A stretch of 64,000 nucleotides of DNA. Origin: Streptomyces sp. CG4. GTDB lineage: Bacteria > Actinomycetota > Actinomycetes > Streptomycetales > Streptomycetaceae. The translations under genes were made by a program, and so were the position numbers. Below, one piece after another: positions 22,562 through 32,185 of this stretch. The DNA lies in the NCBI RefSeq assembly GCF_041080655.1, contig NZ_CP163525.1, forward strand, positions 4,464,001 to 4,528,000. The letters run 5' to 3'. Position 1 is the stretch's first letter. Each line of letters starts with the position of its first letter. The notes under the pieces are model-generated. The model saw only the letters and a program-made list of their open reading frames with translations. It ran no database searches and was not told where the DNA came from.

Positions 22562-22633
22562 GGCTTCCTCTTAGGCTTCCTCTTAGGCTTGCTCCCGTAG
22601 TCCCTCCCGTAGTCCGTGGAGTCCGTGGAGTCA
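22562..22633. repeat. Run of three short tandem duplications before nadE
   Basis: GGCTTCCTCTTA occurs twice in tandem (22562-22585), CTCCCGTAGTCC twice (22592-22615) and GTGGAGTC(C/A) twice (22616-22633), ending just before the nadE start. Three adjacent independent duplications in 72 bp suggest a slippage-prone leader that may vary between strains. Confidence 0.85.
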
Positions 22634-22647
22634 TGAGAGAGGTCCCG

Positions 22648-24690
22648 TTGAGCTTCTGGTCGATCTACCAGCACGGCTTCGCGCGCGTCGCCGCGTGTAC
22701 GGGCCACACCGTCATCGCCGACCCGGCCGCCAACGCCGAGGCGGTCCTGCGGCATGCGCGCCGGTGTGCCGAGGAGGGCGTGGCCGTCGCCGTGTTCTCG
22801 GAGCTGTGCCTGACCGGGTACGCGATCGACGACCTGCTGCTGCAGGACGCGCTGCTCGACGACGTCGAGAAGGCGCTCGCCACCGTCGTGGCCGAGTCGG
22901 CGGACCTGCTGCCGGTGCTGGTCGTCGGCGCCCCGCTGCGCCATCGCGACCGGATCTTCAACTGCGCGGTGCTCGTGCACCGCGGCCGGATCCTCGGCGT
23001 CGTACCGAAGTCGTACCCGCCGAACTACCGGGAGTTCTACGAGCGCCGGCAGATCGCCGCCGGCGACGACGAGCGCGGCGGAACGATCCGGCTCGGCGGC
23101 ACGGACGTACCGTTCGGCGTGGACCTGCTCTTCGCGGCGGCGGACGTGCCCGGACTGGTGGTGCACGCGGAGATCTGCGAGGACATGTGGGTCCCGGTGC
23201 CGCCGAGCGCGGAGGCGGCGCTGGCCGGCGCGACCGTGCTCGTCAACCTCTCGGGCAGCCCGATCACGGTCGGCCGGGCCGAGGACCGCAAGTTGCTGTG
23301 CCGCTCGGCGTCCGCGCGCTGCCTCGCCGCGTACGTCTACGCGGCGGCCGGTCTCGGCGAGTCGACCACCGACCTGTCCTGGGACGGCCAGACCCTGATC
23401 TACGAGAACGGCGTGCTGCTGGACGAGAGCGAGCGGTTCCCGCTCGGCGAGCAGTACGCGGTGGCCGACGTCGACCTGGACCTGCTGCGGCAGGAGCGGC
23501 AGCGGATGGGCACGTTCGGCGAGAACCGCCGGACCCACGCCGCCCGCACCGGCGACTTCCGCACGGTGTCCTTCGCACTCGCCCCGCCGGCCGCCACCGA
23601 CCTCGGCCTGCGCCGGCGCGTGGAGCGCTTCCCGTTCGTGCCCGCCGACGCCGATCGGCTCGCCCTCGACTGCTACGAGGCGTACAACATCCAGGTCGCC
23701 GGCCTCCAGCAGCGCCTCGCGGCGATCGGCGGACCCAAGGTCGTCATCGGTGTCTCCGGCGGACTCGACTCCACGCACGCCCTGATCGTCGCCGCCCGCG
23801 CGATGGACCGGGCCGGCCGCCCGCGCAGCGACATCCTGGGCTTCACCCTGCCCGGCTTCGCCACCAGCGACCACACCAAGGACAACGCACACCGGCTGAT
23901 GCGGGCCCTCGGCATCACCGCAGCCGAGCTGGACATCACGCCGACCGCGCGGCTCATGCTGAAGGAGATCGGCCACCCCTTCGCCGCCGGCGAACCGGTG
24001 TACGACATCACCTTCGAGAACGTCCAGGCGGGCCTGCGCACCGACTACCTGTTCCGGCTGGCCAACCAGCGCGGCGGCATCGTGCTCGGCACCGGCGACC
24101 TCTCCGAGCTGGCGCTCGGCTGGTCCACGTACGGCGTCGGCGACCAGATGAGCCACTACAACGTCAACTCCGGTGTTCCGAAGACGCTCATCCAGCACCT
24201 CATCCGCTGGGTCATCAGCAGCGAGCAGTTCGACGAGGAGACCGGCAAGATCCTGGCCGCCATCCTGGACACCGAGATCAGCCCCGAACTGGTGCCGGGC
24301 GAGGAGATGCAGTCCACGGAGTCGAAGATCGGCCCGTACGCGCTGCACGACTTCACCCTCTTCCACGTCCTGCGCTACGGCTTCCGTCCCTCGAAGATCG
24401 CCTTCCTCGCCTGGCACGCCTGGCACGACGCGGAGGCCGGCGCCTGGCCGCCCGGCTTCCCGGAGGCCGACCGCGGCGCGTACGACCTCGCCCAGATCCG
24501 GCACTGGCTGGAGGTCTTCATCCGCCGCTTCTTCGCCTTCTCCCAGTTCAAGCGCTCGGCCATGCCGAACGGCCCGAAGGTCTCGGCGGGCGGCGCCCTG
24601 TCCCCCCGCGGCGACTGGCGGGCCCCGTCGGACGGCAACGCACACGCCTGGCTGCGGGACTTGGAGCGGTTCGACCTTACGGAGGCCTAG
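22648..24690 (+). CDS. nadE: Glutamine-dependent NAD+ synthetase
   Basis: A 680-residue enzyme that converts NaAD to NAD+ using glutamine as ammonia donor. The N-terminal nitrilase-type amidase domain (residues ~1-300) has the active-site context HAEICEDMW. The synthetase domain begins near 345 with the PP-loop GVSGGLDST. The TTG at 22648, with GAGAGG upstream, gives the MSFWSIYQHGFARV start expected from the mycobacterial enzyme (679 residues). The ATG at 22633 would add five residues and has a poorly spaced RBS. Confidence 0.96.
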   Translation: MSFWSIYQHGFARVAACTGHTVIADPAANAEAVLRHARRCAEEGVAVAVFSELCLTGYAIDDLLLQDALLDDVEKALATVVAESADLLPVLVVGAPLRHRDRIFNCAVLVHRGRILGVVPKSYPPNYREFYERRQIAAGDDERGGTIRLGGTDVPFGVDLLFAAADVPGLVVHAEICEDMWVPVPPSAEAALAGATVLVNLSGSPITVGRAEDRKLLCRSASARCLAAYVYAAAGLGESTTDLSWDGQTLIYENGVLLDESERFPLGEQYAVADVDLDLLRQERQRMGTFGENRRTHAARTGDFRTVSFALAPPAATDLGLRRRVERFPFVPADADRLALDCYEAYNIQVAGLQQRLAAIGGPKVVIGVSGGLDSTHALIVAARAMDRAGRPRSDILGFTLPGFATSDHTKDNAHRLMRALGITAAELDITPTARLMLKEIGHPFAAGEPVYDITFENVQAGLRTDYLFRLANQRGGIVLGTGDLSELALGWSTYGVGDQMSHYNVNSGVPKTLIQHLIRWVISSEQFDEETGKILAAILDTEISPELVPGEEMQSTESKIGPYALHDFTLFHVLRYGFRPSKIAFLAWHAWHDAEAGAWPPGFPEADRGAYDLAQIRHWLEVFIRRFFAFSQFKRSAMPNGPKVSAGGALSPRGDWRAPSDGNAHAWLRDLERFDLTEA

Positions 24691-24735
24691 GCCAGGCCTG
24701 GGCCGCCCTGAAGGCGCCGCGGCGTCCGGCGCGTC

Positions 24736-25467
24736 TCAGTTGTTCCAGGTCTCGTCGTACGGGTCGTGCGGCACCGGGACCGGCCTCGCCGAGGTCACCT
24801 TCAGATACGGGATGGGCCCGTTGTTGACCGGGTCGTGCGTGAGGCGCGGGGAATAGGTGCCGGTCACCTCCAGCCAGGCGTCCGGGCGCAGCACCGGGGG
24901 CAGCTCACCGGTCAGGGCGATCTTGACCGGCTGGGCGTCCGCGGCACAGCAGTTGAGCGCCATCCGGACCAGGTACGGCGCCCCCGAGTGGTCCAGGGCG
25001 AGGAAGCCGGTGAGGCGGACCGGGCGGCCGTGCAGGGAGCGGCCGTGGTCGTAGGCCGCGCGGGAGGCGTAGTCGATCACGGAGAGCGGGGCCGGGTCGG
25101 CCGCGGGCAGTTTGCCGTAGGCGTACTGCTTCTGCAGGGCCGTACCGGAACGCAGCGCGCTGTAGGAGCCGAGGGCGGGCGGGGCGACGAGGATGAGGGC
25201 GAGGAGGGGGAGCAGCAGCAGCCAGGAGATCCGGGGTTCGGGGTGCCCGTGGTCGTCGGCGTGTCCCCCGGCGAGGGCCTGGCGTCGGGTCCGTCGGTGC
25301 TCGTACCAGACCGTCGCCAGCGCCGCCGCGATCAGGACCGCGCCCGAGGCCAGCAGCAGCGGCTGCAGGCCCGCCTTGACGTACCGCAGATACAGGCCGG
25401 TGCTGCCCGCGTGCAGCAGGGCGGCGCCGAGCAGGAACATGACGGCGGCCTGCGCCTGGCGGTTCAC
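24736..25467 (-). CDS. TIGR03943-family membrane-anchored protein
   Basis: A 243-residue protein starting at GTG 25467, overlapping the stop of the permease gene (GTGA). Two N-terminal membrane helices, a His-rich loop (GGHADDHGHPEP) and a third helix are followed by an external C-terminal domain with a CC pair (ALNCCAADAQPVKIAL) and LEVTGTYSPR. It belongs to the YcgQ/TIGR03943 group that always accompanies a YraQ/YcgR-type permease. In Bacillus that pair is part of the zinc-limitation response; a metal-related role here is inference. Confidence 0.85.
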   Translation of the reverse strand: MNRQAQAAVMFLLGAALLHAGSTGLYLRYVKAGLQPLLLASGAVLIAAALATVWYEHRRTRRQALAGGHADDHGHPEPRISWLLLLPLLALILVAPPALGSYSALRSGTALQKQYAYGKLPAADPAPLSVIDYASRAAYDHGRSLHGRPVRLTGFLALDHSGAPYLVRMALNCCAADAQPVKIALTGELPPVLRPDAWLEVTGTYSPRLTHDPVNNGPIPYLKVTSARPVPVPHDPYDETWNN

Positions 25468-26474
25468 AACAGCACCGCCGAGGTCACCACGGCGCCCGCG
25501 AGGGCCATCGCGAACGTGGCGGGCGCGAAGCGGAGCGCGAAGGCGCGGCCGAAGGTGCCGGCCTGCATCGCGAAGAGCTTGAGGTCGATCATCGGGCCCA
25601 CCACCAGGAACACCAGCTTGGCCGTCAGGGAGAACTGGGTGAGGGAGGCCGCGACGAACGCGTCCGCCTCCGAGCAGATGGACAGCAGCACGGCCAGCAC
25701 GGCGAGGGCGAGCACGGAGAAGACGGGGCTTCCGGCCGCCGCGCGCAGCCAGTCCGCCGGGGTGGCCGCCTTCAGCGTGGCCGCGGCCATCGCGCCGAGC
25801 ACCAGGAATCCGCCGGCGTGCATGGTGTCGTGCCGTACCGAGTTCCAGAACGCCTCCCCCTTCGTCGCGCCCTCGTGCGCGCCGTGGGCCGGCGGGCGCA
25901 GCCATTCGGTGCGGCCCAGCCGCTGCCACAGCCAGCCCATCGCGCACGCCACCAGCAGGCTCGCCAGGAACCGGCCCAGCACCATCTCCGGGTCGCGCGG
26001 GAAGGCGACGGCGGTGGCGGTCAGCACGATCGGGTTGATCGCGGGGGCGGAGAGGAGGAAGGCGAGGGCGGCGGCCGGGGTGACGCCCCTGCGCACCAGG
26101 GCGCCCGCCACCGGCACCGACGCGCACTCGCAGCCGGGCAGGATCGCGCCCGCGACCCCGGCGACCGGCACGGCGAGGGCGGGGCGGCGCGGCAGGGCGC
26201 GGGCGAAGAAGGACGGGGGCACGAACACCGCGATCGCCGCCGACAGCAGCACGCCGAGCACCAGGAACGGCAGCGCCTGCACGGTCACCGCGACGAACAC
26301 CGTCATCCAGCTCTGCATCAGCGGGGTGCCGAGGAACCCGCGGATCGGGGACTGGGCGAGCACCGCCAGCAGCAGAATCAGCGTCAGCACCAAGGGGGAG
26401 CTGAGCCGCCGGCTCTCGGGACCGGGCTCGGGGCCGGCCTCCGTGCCCGGCGGGGCGTCTTCGGTGATGGCCAC
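25464..26474 (-). CDS. YraQ/DUF318-family predicted permease
   Basis: A 336-residue protein with about eight membrane helices. The motif PGCECASVPVAGALVRRG near residue 110 and SAPAINPIVL near 142 are hallmarks of the DUF318 permease family. SICSEADAFVAAS in the second half repeats the Cys-containing pattern. It is the first gene of a two-gene operon with the TIGR03943 protein. No clear Zur box was seen upstream. Confidence 0.87.
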   Translation of the reverse strand: MAITEDAPPGTEAGPEPGPESRRLSSPLVLTLILLLAVLAQSPIRGFLGTPLMQSWMTVFVAVTVQALPFLVLGVLLSAAIAVFVPPSFFARALPRRPALAVPVAGVAGAILPGCECASVPVAGALVRRGVTPAAALAFLLSAPAINPIVLTATAVAFPRDPEMVLGRFLASLLVACAMGWLWQRLGRTEWLRPPAHGAHEGATKGEAFWNSVRHDTMHAGGFLVLGAMAAATLKAATPADWLRAAAGSPVFSVLALAVLAVLLSICSEADAFVAASLTQFSLTAKLVFLVVGPMIDLKLFAMQAGTFGRAFALRFAPATFAMALAGAVVTSAVLL

Positions 26475-26594
26475 GTACGGTTACCTCCGGCTGGCTGTCC
26501 TGGTGCGCTCCCTCCCCGTCAGTACGCGGGGCGGCGCACGGGTGTTCACGGCACTGCTGGAACCACCCGTGTCCTTGGGGCAGTCTTCTCCCTC

Positions 26595-28469
26595 GTGGCG
26601 AGCGTTCCGAATCAAGGGGGGCCGGGTGCCCCGCCGGCGCACATGGTGGTGTGCGGTGACGACGGGCTCGCGCACCGGCTGGCCGCCGAGTTGCGCGGAG
26701 TCTACGGCGAGCAGGTCACCCTCGTGGTACCGCCGAACGAGCGCACCGTCCGGCCTCCGGTGGTCGGCCGGGCCCGGTTGGCCTCGGCCGCGCTGTTCGA
26801 CCGGGTGGTGAGCGCCACGGTTGGCCGCGCCGGCACCGGATCCGGGTCGGGATCCGGGCCGGGATCCGGATCGGCCACGACGGCCACGGGCACCGGCAAC
26901 GGCAACAACGGCGGTGACACCACACGGGTGTTGGCGTCCCCCGAGATCACCGAGGCCGTGCTCGCCGAGGCCGGGGTGGAACGGGCCACCGCGCTCGCCC
27001 TCGTCTTCGACGACGACGAGACCAACATCCGGGCCGCGCTGACCGCCCGCCGGCTCAACCCGCGGATCCGGCTCGTCCTCCGGCTCTACAACCGGCGGTT
27101 GGGCCAGCACATCGAGGAACTCCTCGACCAGGCCGCCGCGTTGGCCACCGGCGACGGCGAGGGCGGCCGGGACGCTTCCACCACCGTGCTGTCCGACGCC
27201 GACACCGCCGCGCCCGCGCTGGCGGCCACCGCCGTCGCCGGCACCAGCAAGGTCGTCCAGACCGAGGGGCTGCTGCTGCGGGCCGTCGAACGACCCACGG
27301 CCGGCGCCGGGTTGTGCACGCTCGCCCTGCTCTCGCCCACCGGTACGGACCCCGAGGGCAGCGGGGACCAGGAGCCGCGGCTGCTGCCGGACGACGACGA
27401 GGTACGGCAGGCTGGCGGGCGGGCGGCCGTGGTGCTGGAGCAGGTGTCCTCGGCGGGCGGCGGGGAGTCGGCCGTGCCCGGCCGGGGCGGGGTGCCGCCG
27501 CTCGCCTCTCTGTTCTCGCGGCGGCTGCGGTGGTCGCTGGCGGGCATGGTGGCCTGCGTGGTCGCCCTCGCGGTGGCGCTGTGGGTGGCCACCCCCGGGA
27601 TCCATCCGCTGCGGGCCTTCTACTACACCCTTCTCGACCTGTTCGCGATCGACAACCCCGCCATCGGGGAGCCACTGAGCCGGCAAATCCTTCAACTCCT
27701 CTCCGGGCTGGTCGGGTTACTGCTGCTTCCGGTGCTGATGGCGGCCGTGCTGGAGGCGCTCGGTACCTTCCGCACCGCCTCCGCCCTGCGCAAGCCGCCG
27801 CGCGGCCTCGGCGGGCATGTGGTGCTGCTCGGGCTGGGGAAGATCGGTACCCGGGTGCTGACCCGGCTGCGCGAGCTGAACATCCCCGTCGTGTGCGTCG
27901 AGTCCGATCCGGAGGCGCGGGGCCTCGCGACCGCGCGGCGGCTGCGGGTGCCGGTGGTGCTCGGCGATGTCACCCAGGAAGGGGTGCTGGAGTCCGCCAA
28001 GATCCACCGGGCGTACGCGCTGCTCGCGGTGACCAGCGCGGACACCACGAACCTGGAGGCCGTGCTGTACGCCCGCTCCGTACGGCCCGATCTGCGGGTG
28101 GTGCTACGGCTGTACGACGACGACTTCGCCACCGCCGTGTACCGGACGCTGCGGGCGGCGTATCCGCATGCGCTGACCCGGAGCCGGAGCGTCACGCATC
28201 TGGCCGCGCCCGCGTTCGCCGGGGCGATGCTGGGGCGGCAGGTGCTCGGTGCGATCGCGGTGGAGCGGAGGGTGCTGCTGTTCGCCGCGGTCGATGTGGC
28301 CGGGCATCCCCGACTGGAGGGGCACACCGTACGGGACGCCTTCCGGGCCGGGTCCTGGAGAGTACTGGCCCTGGAGGGCCGCACCGACACGGCACCGGAC
28401 CACGTACTGGAGAAGGGCGACCGTGTCGTGGTCGCCGCCACCCGCAGAGGCCTGGCAGAACTCCGCTGA
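26595..28469 (+). CDS. RCK/TrkA-N protein with degenerate ion-channel core
   Basis: About 624 residues. The N-terminal RCK-like domain (residues ~15-240) is interrupted near 70-100 by a Gly/Ser/Thr-rich repeat. Two membrane helices (~315-335 and ~365-390) flank a would-be pore loop reading YYTLLDLFAIDNPA where a TVGYG filter is expected. A second RCK domain (GLGKIGTRVLTRL, residues ~405-620) ends the protein. This resembles two-RCK K+ channel or Castor-like architecture without a canonical K+ filter. GTG 26595 is preferred; ATG 26643 is an alternative, and neither has a strong ribosome-binding site. Confidence 0.82.
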   Translation: MASVPNQGGPGAPPAHMVVCGDDGLAHRLAAELRGVYGEQVTLVVPPNERTVRPPVVGRARLASAALFDRVVSATVGRAGTGSGSGSGPGSGSATTATGTGNGNNGGDTTRVLASPEITEAVLAEAGVERATALALVFDDDETNIRAALTARRLNPRIRLVLRLYNRRLGQHIEELLDQAAALATGDGEGGRDASTTVLSDADTAAPALAATAVAGTSKVVQTEGLLLRAVERPTAGAGLCTLALLSPTGTDPEGSGDQEPRLLPDDDEVRQAGGRAAVVLEQVSSAGGGESAVPGRGGVPPLASLFSRRLRWSLAGMVACVVALAVALWVATPGIHPLRAFYYTLLDLFAIDNPAIGEPLSRQILQLLSGLVGLLLLPVLMAAVLEALGTFRTASALRKPPRGLGGHVVLLGLGKIGTRVLTRLRELNIPVVCVESDPEARGLATARRLRVPVVLGDVTQEGVLESAKIHRAYALLAVTSADTTNLEAVLYARSVRPDLRVVLRLYDDDFATAVYRTLRAAYPHALTRSRSVTHLAAPAFAGAMLGRQVLGAIAVERRVLLFAAVDVAGHPRLEGHTVRDAFRAGSWRVLALEGRTDTAPDHVLEKGDRVVVAATRRGLAELR

Positions 28470-28528
28470 CCCTCACGGGCCCACCCACCCGACTCGGTCG
28501 GCAGCGAAGTTCTGCCCGGGGCGCACCC

Positions 28529-30346
28529 CTACGCTCCCAAGTGCCGTTCCGCGAAGTCCATTTCCAGTCTGAGCTGCTTGATCCGCTCGTCGACCACCAG
28601 GGAGCCGTGGCCGGCGTCGTAGCGGTAGACCTCGTGGGTCGCGCCTCTTGCCTCCAGGCGCTTGACGTAGTTGTCGATCTGGCGGATCGGGCAGCGGGGG
28701 TCGTTGACGCCCGCCGAGATGTAGACGGGGGCCTTGACGTCGTCGACGTAGGTCAGCGGGGACGAGGCCTCGAAGCGCTCGGGGACCTCCTCGGGGGTGC
28801 CGCCCAGCAGGGTGCGGTCCATGGCCTTCAGGGCCTCCATCTCGTCGTGGTACGCGGTGACGTAGTCCGCGACGGGCACGACCGCGATGCCCACCGTCCA
28901 CGCGTCGGGCTGGGTGCCGAGCCCGAGCAGGGTGAGATAGCCGCCCCAGGAGCCGCCGGTGAGGATCAGACGGGCGGGGTCGGCGAGGCCGGAGGCGACG
29001 GCCCAGTCGCGCACCGCGGCCACGTCCTCCAGCTCGATCAGGCCGACCCGATGCTTCAGGGCGTCGGTCCAGGCGCGGCCGTAGCCGGTGGAGCCGCGGT
29101 AGTTGACGCGGATCACCGCGTAGCCCTGGTCGACCCAGGCGGCCGGGCCCGCGGCGAAGGAGTCGCTGTCGTGCCACGTCGGGCCGCCGTGCAGGTCGAA
29201 GACCGTGGGGAGAGGGCCGGTGGCGCCGGCCGGCTTCTGGATCAGGGCGTGGATACGGCCGCCGGGGCCCTCCACCCAGGCGTCCTCCACCGGCACCGAC
29301 GGCGGGCAGACCATGCCCGGGGGGTCCAGGACGACGCGGCCCTGCGTCGAGCGCACCGCCGGCGGCTCGGCGGCCGACGACCACAGATACTCCACGCTGC
29401 CGTCGGGGCGGGCCGTGGCGCCGGAGACCGTGCCGGGCGGGGTGGGGATACGGGTCAGCTCGCGGGTCGCCAGGTCGTAGCGGAACAGCTCGCTGCGGGC
29501 CTCGAAGCCGTGGGCGATGAGCAGGGCCGAGCCGTCCGGATACCACTCGGCGCTGACGTCACCGGGCAGGTCCAGGGCGAGGTCGGTCTCCTCGCCCGTG
29601 GCCACGTCCCACACCAGCGGCTCCCAGCGGCCCCGGCGCTGATGGCCGATGAGCAGGCGGGCGTCGCCGTGCACCGGCGCGAAGCCCAGCACCTCCAGGC
29701 CCAGCTCCTCGGTGCCGCCCTTGGTGTCGTCCAGCTCGGCGACCGGCGTGCCGTCCGGGCGGAGCACGCGCAGCGCCGCGTGCATGGCGTCGCCGTGCTC
29801 GGTGTGCTCGATCGCGATCAGGGAGCCGTCGTGCGAGAGGTCGCCGACGCCCGCCGACTCGCGGTGCCGGTAGATCTCCACCGGGTCCGCGCCCTCGCGC
29901 GCGAGGTGCAGCGTCGTACCGTCCTCGTCCGTGGAGCGGCCGACGACCGCCGTGCGGCCGTCGCGGGCCAGGGCGAGCCCGGCCGGGTAGGAGGGGGCGA
30001 GGCCCGGGACGGCCGGCTCGTCCGCCCCGCCGCCGAAGGACTGGCGGCGCCAGATGCCGAACTCGTCGCCGTCCTTGTCGTCGAACCACCAGATCCAGGC
30101 GCCGTCCGGGGAGAGCACGCCGTCCGTCGTGCCGTTCGGCCGGTCCGTCGCCTGCCGCTGCTCGCCTGTCGCCCGGTCCCAGGCATACAGCTCGTACGTC
30201 CCCGTCGCGTTCGACACGAACAGGGAGCGGTGCGGCGCATCCTCCGCCCAGTCGGGCAGCGACACCCGCGGCGCCCGGAAGCGCTTCTCCCAGTCCGGCA
30301 TGTCCGGCTTGCTCGCCGGCGTACTCGACGTACTGCTCTCACTCAT
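28529..30346 (-). CDS. S9-family (prolyl oligopeptidase-like) serine peptidase
   Basis: A 605-residue protein with an N-terminal beta-propeller region (residues ~40-340) and a C-terminal alpha/beta-hydrolase domain. The nucleophile elbow GGSWGG places Ser near 466, Asp is in SAGVNDPRCP and His in YDAGHGSL near the C-terminus. No signal peptide is visible, so it probably acts on peptides in the cytoplasm. ATG 30346 is used; an ATG 12 bases upstream is also possible. Confidence 0.92.
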   Translation of the reverse strand: MSESSTSSTPASKPDMPDWEKRFRAPRVSLPDWAEDAPHRSLFVSNATGTYELYAWDRATGEQRQATDRPNGTTDGVLSPDGAWIWWFDDKDGDEFGIWRRQSFGGGADEPAVPGLAPSYPAGLALARDGRTAVVGRSTDEDGTTLHLAREGADPVEIYRHRESAGVGDLSHDGSLIAIEHTEHGDAMHAALRVLRPDGTPVAELDDTKGGTEELGLEVLGFAPVHGDARLLIGHQRRGRWEPLVWDVATGEETDLALDLPGDVSAEWYPDGSALLIAHGFEARSELFRYDLATRELTRIPTPPGTVSGATARPDGSVEYLWSSAAEPPAVRSTQGRVVLDPPGMVCPPSVPVEDAWVEGPGGRIHALIQKPAGATGPLPTVFDLHGGPTWHDSDSFAAGPAAWVDQGYAVIRVNYRGSTGYGRAWTDALKHRVGLIELEDVAAVRDWAVASGLADPARLILTGGSWGGYLTLLGLGTQPDAWTVGIAVVPVADYVTAYHDEMEALKAMDRTLLGGTPEEVPERFEASSPLTYVDDVKAPVYISAGVNDPRCPIRQIDNYVKRLEARGATHEVYRYDAGHGSLVVDERIKQLRLEMDFAERHLGA

Positions 30347-30429
30347 CGCCCCAGTCATGCGCCCATACTGCCTGGCCGCGCCGACAATTGGCTGGCGCAT
30401 GTGCGCAGCCTGTGGATAACTTCCCCAAC

Positions 30430-31269
30430 GTGAGCACAGAGACGACTTCCGTGTCCGGTCCCTCGAACTGGCGTGAGGACAATCGAGCTATGTGGGACGA
30501 AAGGGTCCCCGTCCATGTCGCCGGTGAGTACTACGACCTCGACGGCTTCCGGGCCTGCCGGGACGCCCTGCGGGATTTCGAGACGGCCGAGGTCGGCGAC
30601 GTCACCGGCAGGACCCTGCTGCATCTGCAGTGCCACATCGGGACCGACACCCTCTCCTGGGCCCACCGGGGCGCCGCCCGCGTCGTCGGCCTGGACTTCT
30701 CCGCCCCCGCCGTCGAGGCGGCCCGCACCCTCGCGGCCGACCTCGGCTACGGCCCCGAGCGCGCGGCCTTCGTCACCAGCGACGTGTACGACGCGGCGCG
30801 GGCGGTGCCCGAGGCGTCGTACGACATCGTCTACACCGGGCTGGGCGCGCTGTGCTGGCTGCCCGACATCCGCCGCTGGGCCAAGACGGCCGCCTCGCTC
30901 GTCGCGCCCGGCGGCTTCCTCTATCTCGCCGAGTTCCATCCGCTCACCGAGGCCCTGGACGACGCGACGGGTTCGCGGATCGTGCACGACTACTTCCGCC
31001 GCGAGGCCCAGGTGTGGGACGAGCCCGGCACCTACGCCGACCCGGACGCCCCCACCGTCCACAACCGCAGCGTGGAGTGGCAGCACACCCTCGGCGACGT
31101 CGTCTCCGCGCTCGCCGCGGCCGGGCTGCGCATCGAGTTCCTGCACGAGCACGACGTGTCGCTCTTCCCGCGCTTCGAGAACTTCGAGATCCGGGACGGC
31201 TATCACCGCTTCCCGGCGGACCATCCGCGCATCCCGCTGATCTACTCGCTGAAGGCCACCAAGGGCTGA
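30430..31269 (+). CDS. Class I SAM-dependent methyltransferase
   Basis: A 279-residue protein from GTG 30430. It shows motif I LLHLQCHIGTDTLSWAHRGA near 65-85, the acidic end of strand 2 (VVGLDFS) and DIVYTGLGALCWLPD as motif IV. The family is common in actinobacteria, and the substrate cannot be predicted. The region upstream is short (84 bp to the divergent peptidase start). Confidence 0.9.
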   Translation: MSTETTSVSGPSNWREDNRAMWDERVPVHVAGEYYDLDGFRACRDALRDFETAEVGDVTGRTLLHLQCHIGTDTLSWAHRGAARVVGLDFSAPAVEAARTLAADLGYGPERAAFVTSDVYDAARAVPEASYDIVYTGLGALCWLPDIRRWAKTAASLVAPGGFLYLAEFHPLTEALDDATGSRIVHDYFRREAQVWDEPGTYADPDAPTVHNRSVEWQHTLGDVVSALAAAGLRIEFLHEHDVSLFPRFENFEIRDGYHRFPADHPRIPLIYSLKATKG

Positions 31270-31327
31270 CCGCCGGCACCGGCCGAGGAGTGCCCCGCGA
31301 GCCGGGGCCGGGCGGCGGCGCCGTACC

Positions 31328-32143
31328 GTGGAGGGCGTGTACCGGTTTCTGCTGACACCCCGCTGGTGGGGCATCAACGTCTTCGTGCTGCTCGCCATCC
31401 CGTTCTGCGTCTTCATGGGGTCGTGGCAGCTGAGCCGGTTCGAGGGGCGGGTGCACGACAGTCGCGCCGCGACCGAGCGGGCCGCCTCCGACCAGCAAGA
31501 GACCGCACAGCCGCTGGACCGGATGCTGCCCGTCGACAAGGCGACCTCGGGCCGCCGGGTCACGGCGAGCGGTCACTACGGCAAGCAGCTGCTGGTGCCC
31601 GGCCGGCAGCTGGACGACAAGAGCGGCTTCTACGTCCTCACCCTGCTGCGCACGGACTCCGGCAAGGCGCTGCCCGTGGTGCGGGGCTGGCTGCCGGGCA
31701 CGGCCGACGCGGCGAGGGCGCCCGCGCCACCGAGCGGTGAAGTCACCGTCACCGGCGCGCTGCAGGCGTCCGAGACGCCCGGGGACAACGGGGTCGGCGC
31801 GCAGGGCGGGCTGCCGGCCGGGCAGACGGCGGCGATCAGCTCGGCGTCACTGGTGAACCTGGTGCCGGACCGGCTGTACGACGCGTGGATCACCCTCGAC
31901 AGGGCCGACTCCGGGATGAAGGCCGTACCCGCGAGCGCGCCGGACGGCACCGGGCTGGACCTGAAGGCGTTCCAGAACCTCGGCTACACCGGCGAGTGGT
32001 TCGTCTTCGCCGGGTTCGTGGTGTTCATGTGGTTCCGGCTGCTGCGACGCGAGGTGGAGGCGGCTCGGGACGCCGCCCTGGGCCTCACCCCGGAGGAGGA
32101 GTCGCCGACGCCCGTCACGGCGGACCGCACCGCGGTTCCCTAG
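31328..32143 (+). CDS. SURF1-family cytochrome oxidase assembly protein
   Basis: A 271-residue protein with one membrane helix at each end (residues ~15-35 and ~222-242) and an external domain between, the SURF1 layout. The N-terminal GSWQLSRFEGR matches the family motif, and the YTGEWFVFAGFVVFMWFRLLRRE C-terminus is typical. SURF1 assists heme a insertion in aa3-type oxidases. GTG 31337 (VYRFLLTPRWW) is an equally likely start, since it gives the usual N-terminus. Confidence 0.9.
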   Translation: MEGVYRFLLTPRWWGINVFVLLAIPFCVFMGSWQLSRFEGRVHDSRAATERAASDQQETAQPLDRMLPVDKATSGRRVTASGHYGKQLLVPGRQLDDKSGFYVLTLLRTDSGKALPVVRGWLPGTADAARAPAPPSGEVTVTGALQASETPGDNGVGAQGGLPAGQTAAISSASLVNLVPDRLYDAWITLDRADSGMKAVPASAPDGTGLDLKAFQNLGYTGEWFVFAGFVVFMWFRLLRREVEAARDAALGLTPEEESPTPVTADRTAVP

Positions 32144-32185
32144 CGGCGCGGGAACCGTCGGACCATGACCCGGGCCACCCCGTTT

